Positions 1 to 7,816 of a stretch of DNA of 18,994 nt are shown in pieces. Below the pieces are notes generated by a model. The model was given only the letters and a program-made list of their open reading frames with translations, searched no databases and was not told the DNA's origin. Origin of the DNA: Falciphora oryzae (Eukaryota > Ascomycota > Sordariomycetes > Magnaporthales > Magnaporthaceae); the NCBI GenBank assembly GCA_000733355.1, contig JNVV01000040.1, positions 1-18,994 on the forward strand, read 5' to 3'. The number at the start of each line of letters is the position of its first letter. Within the stretch, counting starts at the first letter, position 1. Position numbers and translations under genes: made by a program.

Positions 1-18
1 ATGTCACCTCCTGTCAGC

Positions 19-1013
19 CTAATCGCTGCTGTCGTCAAGAATGTCACCCGCCTCCTTGGCTTTCGCAACGGCAATCTGGGTTTGCAGATCGCGAACCATG
101 CCCTTCATGCGCTTGACCGACAGGTTTTTGATCATGTCGGCCCAAACCCCGTCGGTGGAATCCTCATCCCGCTTGCGCTTGCGAGCTAAACTGGGGTTAG
201 CCTTGTAAATCTATGTAAGGATCTGTAGGCAGGGATACTTACGAGTCGCGGCAGTGACAAAGGAGCACTCGTGGGCAGCGCTCGAGTACTGGCAGTTCGT
301 GCAAGCACCATTGAACACCAGCCGGTTGCCCACTTTGCCCGCGAGGCAGCTGCCGCAAGGGCCAGTGCTCAAGTCGTGCGCACACTTCTTGCACACCTTC
401 TTGCCGTTGGCTGGGTGTGTCAGTAGGTTACACTGGTGTCAAGGTTTGTAAAGGTATGGAAATACTTACTAGGTGTGTTGATGAGCGCGTACGCCACCAG
501 CGCCTGCTGTTGCTGCTGGCGCTCCTTCTTGATGACGGTTTGCACGAGGCGCGGACCGTGCTGAACCTTCTTGGGGTCGATGAGACGGGTGACCTCCTAT
601 TGCCACTTTTAGTCAAGATTTTTACAGGGGTGTACAGGGGTGTACAGGGGTGTACATACCTTGCCTCCGTCCTCAAGGGCAGGAATCTCCCCGATCATCT
701 TCCAAGTGGCATTGTCATCCGAGTTTTGAAGGTTGCCGAACAGCCAACCAGTGATAGACATGGGGGAGCCCATCGTCGCTTGGGTAACCCTATCAGCCCG
801 AGCGAGCGCTACGCCCTTATAGCTCCACTCGATGATGTGGGCGTATTTCTTGGGGGTAGAGGCAGGCGCGGAGGAAGACATGGTGGGTGAGCCGGTGTCA
901 AGCGGTGTAGGCGTCTGTAAAGGCGGCTGCTGAGTCGCGGTCTCTTGATCGGGGGTTGACAGGGGTGTAAAGGTCTGTAAACGGTCGTGAATCCGAGAAG
1001 ACCGGCGGGACAT
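19..1013 (-). CDS. Cys-rich nuclear-type transposon protein (left copy), 4 exons, 271 aa
   Basis: Exons on the minus strand are 1013-660, 596-470, 410-243 and 185-19. The introns are 659-597, 469-411 and 242-186 (57-63 bp, donors GTATGT, GTAAGT and GTAAGT). The ATG at 1013 is chosen because it aligns with the ATG of the paralogue at 4198, just after the shared box GAAACATTTGCTAACA. An in-frame ATG at 896 is an alternative. The protein has a Ser/Thr/Pro-rich start and a block WSYKG...TGWL shared with the paralogue. Residues 167-209 hold seven cysteines spaced CxxC-x8-CxxC-x14-CxxC-x8-C, followed by a basic RKRKR stretch (likely nuclear localisation) and an acidic end. Intron phases (0, 1, 1) equal those of the paralogue. 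The Cys pattern with GACTNC recalls fungal DUF3716-type domains, from memory only. Zinc and DNA binding are inferred. No lesion is visible. Confidence 0.82.
621..660 (-). repeat. 10-bp repeat array in intron 1 of the left Cys-rich gene
   Basis: Four consecutive decamers start at 621, 631, 641 and 651: TTTACAGGGG, TGTACAGGGG (twice) and TGTACATACC. The array overlaps the splice donor at 659. The same 10-bp unit recurs in the two other introns of this gene (TGTA-type words at 204, 214, 224; TTACA/TGTCA/TGTAA words at 427, 437, 447). It also recurs in the first exon (896, 906, 916 and 956, 966, 976). Confidence 0.8.
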
Positions 1014-1400
1014 CCCGGACAACTTCACCTGAAAAAATCCCACCCAATATGTTAGCAAATGTTTCAACCGCCGTGGATTGACGAAAAATGGCCGTATGAT
1101 AATAAAAAGTCGCGCGTTTTAAAGCGCGTAATCCGTAGATTCCAAAAATATATGTATAAAGCCGTAATAATCGCTGCGCGGTGGTGTAAAAGCAGTTATA
1201 CTTACTTGACGTGGTGGTGGAAGTGTCGGAATCAAAAAATGATTACCGGGAAACGATTAGCGGCGACTCAATTTGATGTGGGTGCAATAGATCCCTAGCT
1301 TTTGATTGGTCCAATCCAATTTGTGGGGACGTCCCTCCCGCACCTGCCGTGCACCTATTGAAATTGTGGCTCCAATTGGGTTTTGTCTCGTCGGGCCTTA

Positions 1401-1412
1401 TGCACTGCCGTA
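1401..1412 (-). repeat. Terminal inverted repeat tip of the left copy
   Basis: Read on the minus strand the tip is TACGGCAGTGCA, identical over 12 bases to both ends of the element at 3833-9467. After that it diverges, but a CACAATTT block about 50 bp inside is again shared. It fixes the boundary of the left copy at 1412. Confidence 0.8.
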
Positions 1413-2249
1413 CAAGCCGCCTAAGTAGCATGGCCCCTTGGGCCCCGTCACGTGCCTGGGTGTCTCAGGCCTCCACAGGGCGCAGCCCCACCAGGGAGGC
1501 TGAGACCCTCCTCTGTGGCGACCCTCTCTATCGCGACGTGCCTCCTTACAGTTGAGTTGACCTCCAGGTGAATTGCGGGTCGAAAAACAAATTTTGCCGC
1601 GTTGGCGGTGTGCAACCTTAGCCCAATCCGCCGCTTCGCGGAGGGCCACTTCTAGTTTTTCGTGAAGGCCCCAAAATGAGAGCGACAGCGCCCCCGACCG
1701 AAACCTGGGCTTCGGCCACCCTCGGACCTCCTTGCTCGCCGCGCCACCATGCACACATAATGCCTTCGCCCAATGGTTAACTTCCACATGTTCCATGCTG
1801 CATGGTGACAAAGGGGGCTTTTTCGGGCCTCCTTGGAAGGGATAATGGGCCAATGAATTACGCTTTACGCGCTGTGTGTAACACAATTATGGTCGTGCTG
1901 CCTCGGACCTACGTCAATCCTTCCAGGCTTCTGTCAAAGCAGTCGAGGGCAGAGATATTGGAGTAGCAGGAAGATTATATTCGGAGTAGGTTGGAGGCCG
2001 GAGGCCTGGCCCTGCAGAGATTTGGGATATCTCTGTGCGGGATCCACCTTGTGGAGCCTCCGCCCTTATCTGACGATAAGGGTCTCCAGTCCCAACTCCT
2101 TCTATCTACAGTCAGGGTCCTACTGGCCGTGACAGCTTCAGGGAGGCAAGGGGACAACCCCAAGGCCTCCCTGAAATGCTTTGCTATATATCATGAGGAT
2201 TGTGAACGCAGGAAAACCAGCCTGCGTACTACCCCCCTCCCCCCGCTAA
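1413..2249. other. Gene-free stretch between the left element and the Gypsy relic
   Basis: I find no convincing gene here. A long minus-strand frame (1886-1398) has no recognisable motif, lacks fungal gene structure and runs across the transposon tip. The DNA is GC-rich in parts, with short palindromic blocks such as GGCCGGAGGCC near 1997. It borders reverse-transcriptase remains, so it may be decayed retroelement sequence such as LTR or untranslated leader, but I cannot prove that. Confidence 0.4.
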
Positions 2250-2425
2250 ACCTAAAGCCTCCAGGAGTACCTTACGGAAGCCCTAAGCAAGGCATTGTTC
2301 GCGAGTTTTAGTTTCCGGCTGGAGCTCTCATCATCTTCGTCCCCAAGAACGACGGAACCTTACGCCTTTGCGTCGATTACCTAGTATCTTCACAATCGAA
2401 CAGGCATTTCCCCTTATGGATGACC
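2250..2425 (+). pseudogene. Ty3/Gypsy reverse transcriptase fragment
   Basis: One frame reads NLKPP..PYGSP, then an in-frame TAG (2309-2311), then PAGALIIFVPKNDGTLRLC and VDY, and ends near NRHFPLMDD. This follows the Ty3/Gypsy reverse transcriptase start, where a PYG...SPAGAP.LFV.KKDG.LR.CVDYR...NRYPLPLID pattern is usual. About 20 residues of the expected spacer before PAG are missing, and no RNase H or integrase follows. It is a short relic cut off at about 2425, directly against the beta-galactosidase relic. Confidence 0.72.
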
Positions 2426-3359
2426 CAACTGCCCACCCAAGCCGCGACGTTCCCACCCGATACGGAGGGGTTGCGGGAGCCCAGTGGTCAAGCTAGCAAG
2501 TTCGATCAGTCGATAGGAGCACTGACATCGTGGATGCGACGATTGGGGCCCGGCCACAACATCATCTCGGAGCCCACGTCGTTTGCGCTCTACCGCGCAC
2601 TGACCGACAATGACCGCGGCTGTTGGTTTGGCCAGGACTGGCGGGCTCGCCGCATGCACCAGATCAAAACGCACATGCCGGAGTCAAGGTACATCCGGCG
2701 GGCCATAACCGCAAATGGCGGTAACGGCGGCGTCGAGGTGGTGGTAAAGCACCGGGTCGCGCCGCCCGTGAAGAACTGGTGCCTCATGACCACCACCTCC
2801 TTCCGTTTCGCGGGCGATTCGGTTAGCATCAGGGTGAAGGCGCACCTCGATGGCAATAATCGCCCGCAGACCTTTGCACGCCTCGGCCTGCGGCTCGGGC
2901 TCGCGGGCTGCGAGTCGGCACGCTGGTTCGGCCGGGGCCTTGGAAAGTCGTACAGCGACAAGAAGCTAAGCCAGGCGTGGGGCAACTACGAGGAGACGAT
3001 CGGCGACCTGTTTGTCAACTACGAATACCCTTAAGACGGCGGCAGCCGGTCCGACGTGCGCTGGGTCGAGTTCCTAGGCAACAGCGACGGAGGGAAGGAC
3101 ATGAAGGAAAAGACGCGGCTGCTGGGGCGCGGTTCGGCGACCTCGAAAGCGCCGGGTTCCAGGCGTTGCACTACGGACCGAGGATATGGACGTGGCTGAG
3201 CACCCGTACGAGCTGTACAAACGCAAGCGAAAGGACACGGTTGTGCACCTCGACTAGGCGCACCACGGCATCGGGTCGGGATTTTGTAGCCCGGCCACGC
3301 TGCCCCAGTATGAGCTCCGGGCTAACCAGCAGTTTAACTCCCACCTGCTCCTGGACTAA
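2426..3359 (+). pseudogene. GH2 beta-galactosidase C-terminal half, broken
   Basis: The segment FDQSIGALTSW...NIISEP...LYRALTDNDRG, then LRLGLAGCESARWFGRGLG and YSDKKLSQAWGNYE, matches the C-terminal small-chain (beta-sandwich) domain of GH2 beta-galactosidases. It continues as RSDVRWVEFLGN, EHPYELYKRK, AHHGIGSG and LPQYELR, up to a natural-looking stop at 3357-3359. The catalytic TIM barrel and N-terminal domains are absent. Lesions are an in-frame TAA at 3032-3034 (a Gln is expected), a frame change near 3110-3130, another near 3178, and TAG at 3255-3257 where the family has Trp. Both stops are explained by single C-to-T or G-to-A changes. It no longer encodes an enzyme. The 5' junction with the Gypsy relic lies near 2426-2460 and is not exact. 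Confidence 0.85.
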
Positions 3360-3826
3360 ATCCTTATTTGTGTTATGGCACGTAGCCTTGGTAGGGCTCG
3401 GTGCCAGGCTCGGCCACCTGTTGCACGGGCGCCTGGCAGATCCGTGCGACAAGTGGAGCTCGGCTCGATTGCCCACCTAAGGCAATCGATCCGAACAGGT
3501 GCAACGCACAAACTCTTCCTTTTTTGTTCCTTAACTCTAGATAGCCAAATCAACCTGAGGGTTTGTTGCAGCTCGGCCTCTTCGCCCTCGTTGGTGCCGT
3601 GACAGTATTCGGAAGAGTTGGGGCCGGAGGCCCCGCCTGGGAGGAAATCTCTATCTAGCGGTGCCTGGAGGCCCGTGCGGGCCTGGCAGGGCCAGGGCAC
3701 GTGACCCCCTGGGTGCCGTGACACACAGGAAGCACCGTATACGAAAAGCAGACATGGTTTTTCCGCCCAGGAGGCGGGCCGCTAGCGACCCGCCGCTAAA
3801 GGTTTTTACATGTACATTAAAAGAGG
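3360..3826. other. Gene-free stretch with a GGTGCCGTGACA direct repeat
   Basis: No gene is visible. The 12-mer GGTGCCGTGACA occurs at 3593-3604 and 3712-3723, 119 bp apart and flanking GC-rich, partly palindromic sequence. On the minus strand it reads TGTCACGGCACC, which looks like the end of a fungal LTR, so a small solo-LTR scrap is possible. This part forms the left flank of the complete transposon. Confidence 0.35.
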
Positions 3827-3832
3827 GACCGA

Positions 3833-3864
3833 TACGGCAGTGCAAAGCTCAAACTGGGCAACAA
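3833..3864 (+). repeat. Left terminal inverted repeat
   Basis: 32 bases, exactly the reverse complement of 9436-9467. They begin TACGGCAGTGC and end GGGCAACAA. A degenerate echo of the tip, ACGGCAGGTGCGGG, lies at 3895-3908 and is also conserved in the left copy, so it may be a subterminal transposase site. Confidence 0.95.
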
Positions 3865-4078
3865 CGATTTTGTCTCCACAATTTTGATAGATGAACGGCA
3901 GGTGCGGGGCAGCGCCAGCCAATCAAAATATGGCAGGCAATTCCCACAGATTAAATCGATCAATTCAATTCTAGGCCGCCTTTTTTCTGGATCCTACCAC
4001 CAACAGCAACAACCTGCGGTAGGTATCACGACCTATTTACCCACGCGCAACGATTATAATCAATTGATTTTTGCATAT

Positions 4079-4174
4079 TTGGAATCTACGGATCGCGCGC
4101 TTTCGCGCGCGCTATTTTTCATTTTGTTGCAGTTATGTTTCGTTGAAATATTGGCCCCGAAACATTTGCTAACA
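4079..4174 (+). promoter_or_regulatory. Conserved 5' boxes and GC hairpin upstream of the Cys-rich gene
   Basis: Three parts are shared with the left copy in the same order. TTTGGAATCTACGGAT (4078-4093) comes first. A hairpin follows with a GCGCGC stem and TTTC loop (4094-4111); the left copy has a different sequence that also folds, an imperfect CGCGC/GCGCG stem. Last is GAAACATTTGCTAACA (4159-4174), 24 bp before the ATG. Between the boxes the copies differ greatly, so these are probably promoter or 5' leader elements. No TATA box is obvious. Confidence 0.55.
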
Positions 4175-4197
4175 AATTTATATGGGATAGATTCGCG

Positions 4198-5201
4198 ATG
4201 GCTGGCTCGTCGAACACGGCCGCGCCCAAGGCCACCCGCCCGCGCCGGGGTGCCCAATCGGGTACACCGGTTAACACGGGTGGTAACCGATCTCAGGCGG
4301 AGTCCGACGATGACCTTTCCAGTTTGGATGAGAACATTATCAACAGCTTGACTACTCGCACGCGCAACCCTCCCCCTCCACCTCACGAGGATGATGACGC
4401 GTTCACAAGGGTTCACGAGGCTCAGGACTGGCGCTACAAGGGTCAACATGCCATGTGCTACACGCGAGACGATCCTCAGGGAAGTCGCGAGCTGACCGGC
4501 TGGGTTCTTTACCACGCCCTCGAGTCCACGGACAATATGTCCCATGCCATGTTGGATGAGGCGGTTCCTGCTAAGGTAAGTGCTTCACATCAGTTGTAAT
4601 ATATTTACACGCATCTAACCATATGTGCAGGAGCTTCAGCGCGAGATCGAGCCCAAGAAGAAGCGCACGGCCGGGAAGCTCATCGATTCCTCTTTTTCCC
4701 GCGGTCGCCCCCAGCAACTTCAGGGTTTGGTTGGCTACCTGGTCGTTCACAAAAGTAAGTGTTTTACATTTATCCTACATCGTTTTACATTGGTGAACAT
4801 ACTAATGAATGTGTTAGCCAACACCGACAAATGCAGCACTTGCGCCGACAAGCGTGGTGGTGGCCCGTGCAACGAGTGCATCGCCGGCACAGTGGGTGGT
4901 AAGGTTGCCCTCAATGGCGCTTGCACGAACTGCCATTATTCCAGCAATGGCCACAAGTGCTCGCTGGCTATCCAGACGCGTAAGTTTCACTCCAATCTAC
5001 ATTAGTTTACATGCATTCACATATTAATACAATGTAGCGAACAAGAAGCGCAAGGCCGATCAAATGGCAACTGACACGGGTGGCTTGGGCCTGATAGAGT
5101 CCATGCTTGAGTCGGCCAGTGTCAGTGTGCTCAAGAAGATGAAGTACGCGGTCGACTCGGCTCTCCTGCTTAAGGAGAAAGGCCTGGAGCGTCCTACCTA
5201 G
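4198..5201 (+). CDS. Cys-rich nuclear-type transposon protein, 4 exons, 275 aa
   Basis: Exons are 4198-4575, 4631-4754, 4818-4979 and 5038-5201, with introns of 55, 63 and 58 bp and GTAAGT donors at all three. The N-terminus is Ala/Pro/Arg-rich, then acidic (ESDDDLSSLDE). A block WRYKG...ELTGWVL (about 80-107) is shared with the left copy. Residues 173-215 carry CxxC-x8-CxxC-x14-CxxC-x8-C, and KKRK just after the last intron looks like a nuclear localisation signal. The spacing resembles fungal DUF3716-type Cys clusters, from memory. It is likely a zinc-binding nuclear protein; DNA binding is inferred. It is the first gene from the left end, 365 bp inside the tip, and the only gene of the element seen twice in this window, which argues that it matters to the element and is not passenger DNA. 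All three introns carry the 10-bp TTTACA-type array. Confidence 0.88.
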
Positions 5202-5209
5202 TCAAGGAG

Positions 5210-5389
5210 TTCACATGGGTTTACGTCGGTTTACATCCTTTCACATAGCATGGCAGGAGTTAGCGGCGTTCTACAAGGGAGCATAGAACCTTACAATTAT
5301 TACGACATGGTTACTGGAGTTTTTGCATTTTATCACTTGTTTACCTATAGGTGAACGGTTTTACTTAAGTTTACACTAGTATTCTTAGA
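5210..5389 (+). repeat. Phase-locked degenerate 10-bp repeat array (about 18 units)
   Basis: It starts 9 bp after the stop codon of the Cys-rich gene. Units begin every 10 bp from 5211 and mostly read TTACNNNNGT or a near variant: TCACATGGGT, TTACGTCGGT, TTACATCCTT, TCACATAGCA, and later TTACAATTAT, TTACTGGAGT, TTACCTATAG, TTACTTAAGT, TTACACTAGT. A few middle units (about 5251-5290) are eroded but keep the phase. It looks like an old decamer tandem array under some constraint on the first five bases. The same unit occurs in the introns of the element. Confidence 0.75.
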
Positions 5390-5493
5390 TAGAACTTATT
5401 AGTCATAGGGATAAGGAATTAAAAAACAGTGATTTTAAAAATATAATAAATAAATGCAGTGAAAAAAATAATAAATAAAATAAGTAATAAAAC

Positions 5494-5815
5494 AGCTAGT
5501 TAATAAAATCGCTAATAAAATCGCTAATAAAATCGCTAATAAAATAGCTAATAAAATAGCTAATAAAATAGCTAGTTAATAAAATAGCTAATAAAATAGC
5601 TAACAAAAAAGCTAATAAAATAGCTAGTAAAATAGCTAATAAAATATTTAACAAAATAGCTAATAAAATAACTAATAAAATAACTAATAAAATAACTAAT
5701 AAAATAACTAATAAAATAACTAATAAAATAACTAATAAAATATTTAACAACTTTATTAACTAACTAGCTATTTTATTAGCTATTTTATTAGCTATTTTAT
5801 TAGCTATTTTATTAA
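5494..5815 (+). repeat. AT-rich 12-bp minisatellite with inverted arm
   Basis: About 20 tandem copies of a 12-mer, TAATAAAATAGC drifting to TAATAAAATAAC, run from about 5494 to 5750. After a short spacer come four copies in opposite orientation (AGCTATTTTATT, 5764-5813). The two arms can pair, giving a long AT-rich stem. It lies between the Cys-rich gene and the integrase promoter, ending 16 bp before the TATA element. The minus-strand frame across it (a run of Leu/Ile/Val/Ala) is only a reading of the repeat. Confidence 0.92.
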
Positions 5816-5830
5816 CAATATAACAAAAGC

Positions 5831-5948
5831 GGGTATATATACCCATATGCACGCACACGCTCGTACGCCGGTGTACACCACTTATATCCCGCGCTCCCCC
5901 TCGCTCCCCTTCACTCTTTTTTGTTCCTGTTCTAACAACGCCGCCGCT
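5831..5948 (+). promoter_or_regulatory. Integrase promoter: palindromic TATA box and pyrimidine tract
   Basis: GGGTATATATACCC (5831-5844) is a perfect 14-bp palindrome holding TATATATA. A pyrimidine-rich tract (about 5889-5932) follows, as is common before fungal transcription starts. Three 10-bp-spaced CGCACA/CGTACG/TGTACA words stand at 5852, 5862 and 5872. An ATG at 5847 lies only a few bases after the TATA box and so is unlikely to be in the mRNA, which favours the ATG at 5949. Confidence 0.6.
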
Positions 5949-7779
5949 ATGCCCCGGCAGGCGATCAACCTCGATCCTGTCCGCGACTCTATTATTACTG
6001 CTTATTCCGGAGGCACTTCCCTTGCTGAAATATTATCTTGGCTTCACAAAACTAAACAAATTACTATTTCCCGTCGTTCTCTATCTTCCCGCCTTCGTGA
6101 CTGGGGTATCGCCGCACAACAAACACGTACAGCAACAACTTCCGCCCTTTTTGCCCGTGTACACGAGCTTTTTTTTTCACATCTATTTTCCGACAAGCAG
6201 ATCTTTTTTATTCTCCAAAGCGAAGGTCATCGCGTTTCTTGGAATGGCTTACTTGCTTTTCGGAAAAAGCACGGCATGCGTCGTTGGCTGAACGCCGAAG
6301 AACGAAAGGAAGCTTCCCGACAACTTGACGAATACTTCCGCGTCGACAAACACACTTCCAATGTCGCCCATTCTCTTGGCCGCACACATCTGTACACCCA
6401 TGTACGCCAGCAGATGATATGTGCTTCCGAGAAACTTGCTTTTCGCGTTTATTCCAACTACCACGCAGCCAGTATCGAAGAACGACGCACGCGTGGCCAA
6501 CGGCGCTTAGGCGGATACACCACGCCCGGCCCGAATTGGATGTGGTCAGTTGATGGCTACATGAAGTTGGAAATGTACGGCATTGAAATATACGGTGGTA
6601 TCGACGCCCATTCCCGTTTTGTAACGTGGTTTTTCGTTGGGCATTCTGCACGCACTGCACGCAGTGTTGTTTTGCAATATCTCAAGATCGTGGAAGAATA
6701 CGGATACCTTCCTTGGGTTATCCGTGCAGATCGGGGTCCGGAAACAGAGCTTCTTTGCGCAGTCCATTACTACCTTTCTAAAGCGGCTATCAACAAGCGC
6801 ACACGAGGGCTTCGACTTGCCCGCAGTCGCGCGTGTGGTACACCTATGTCAACCGGTGTTAGCGCAAATGCAAGCGCCGCCGATCCTTCCGCCCCTAATA
6901 CGGACGCCGCCGATCCTTCCACCCCCGACGTCTCTAGCGCACAACTGAAAGATGACGACGTGCCTGTTCAAGAATGCTTTATTTTCGGAAAAAGCATTTA
7001 CAATGTCAAGATCGAGGCATGGTGGGCACAGCTTTGCCCAAGTTCTGCACAGTTTTGGAAAGTGAGTTAAATACTTCTAATGACACCTGCTGTACATGCG
7101 TGTACATACTTACCTTAAGCAGAACTTTTTTATCAAACTTGCTACCGAAGGGTTGTTTTGCAAAGACATTCTCGCAGATATGATTGCTTTATTGTGCATT
7201 TATATGCCAATTATACGCAATCAGTTTGCACAATTTGTCACCTTGTGGAATAACCATCGCATTCGTGCTCAACCTAAACGCCCACATGTTATCCCGGGCC
7301 GTCCTTATCACTTATATCATCTTCCCGAGGGTGATATTAAAAATTGGCGGGTTCCGGTAGATCCGGAAGCGTTAGCTTACGTAAAACAAATCCTCGCCCA
7401 GGATGCTTACGATATCGACGAGTATCTCCCTGCAGAAACGTTGGCTTTTGCTGAACGGGTGCTTACGGAATTGGGCGGGCTCCCTCAGTGGAAAGCAGAG
7501 GAGGAACGAGGATCGCCATACCTCGATCAATATATTGCCCTACGCAATCGCCTCCAACAACACATTACATCGGGAAACGCACCCTCGTTATCCCTTTGTA
7601 ATCCACCAACTTTGGCTAACCTATCCGCTTCCCAATATTTGCGTCAATTGGAAATTTCAGCTCAAGAATGGGATTACATTTTAAGCGGAAGACAGGAATG
7701 CACACCCGAGCCGGCAGATGAAGGGGATGAATTGGTTGATAACATGGGAAATTTGGAAGTACAATCTGACGAGGAGTAG
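5949..7779 (+). CDS. DDE integrase-type transposase, 2 exons, 589 aa
   Basis: Exons are 5949-7061 and 7123-7779, with an intron of 61 bp (GTGAGT...AAGCAG). An N-terminal helix-rich region (about 1-130) with ISRRSLSSRLRDWGI suggests helix-turn-helix DNA binding. The catalytic core has WSVDGY (Asp202), IYGGIDAHSRFV, RADRGPE (Asp261) and IEAWW (Glu356), the DDE triad of the fungal/animal rve-like integrase family (PF24764-type, from memory). The second exon continues the family pattern: IALLCIYMPIIR, WNNHRIR, then PGRPYHLYHLP. Between Asp261 and Glu356 there is a Ser/Ala/Pro/Asp-rich insert (about 295-337) with an internal 10-residue duplication. Retroviral integrases have about 35 residues there. 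It should cut and join the TACGGCAG ends. Its stop is 37 bp from the end of the convergent gene. The frame is intact. Confidence 0.92.
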
Positions 7780-7816
7780 AGTGGGTTGGAGCACATGGAT
7801 GTACATAGGTCAACAA

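Larger units (their letters stand above)
1..1412 (-). mobile_element. 5' part of a diverged second copy of the integrase transposon family
   Basis: This is the end of an element related to the complete copy at 3833-9467, in opposite orientation and running off the left edge of the window. On the minus strand from 1412 inward it starts with TACGGCAGTGCA, the same tip as the complete copy. Next comes a shared subterminal box ACGGCAGGTGCGGG (plus-strand 1337-1350), then the box GGAATCTACGGAT before a GC-rich hairpin (about 1111-1141). A 16-bp box GAAACATTTGCTAACA (1050-1065) precedes the Cys-rich gene. The order and spacing match the complete copy, but the sequence between boxes is strongly diverged, so this is a sibling lineage and not a recent duplicate. 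The distal end and the target duplication lie outside the window. The base after the tip is 1413 (CAAGCC...). Confidence 0.85.

Noticed and set aside
1398..1886. Minus-strand open frame of 162 codons
   Set aside because: No known motif, runs across the transposon end, and lies in repeat-like sequence.
3806..3818. TTACATGTACATT just outside the left TIR as part of the decamer array
   Set aside because: The words are 6 bp apart, not 10, and lie outside the element boundary, so chance is likelier.
5496..5750. Minus-strand open frame of Leu/Ile/Val/Ala repeats (membrane-like peptide)
   Set aside because: It is only a translation of the 12-bp AT-rich tandem repeat and has no promoter or splice context.
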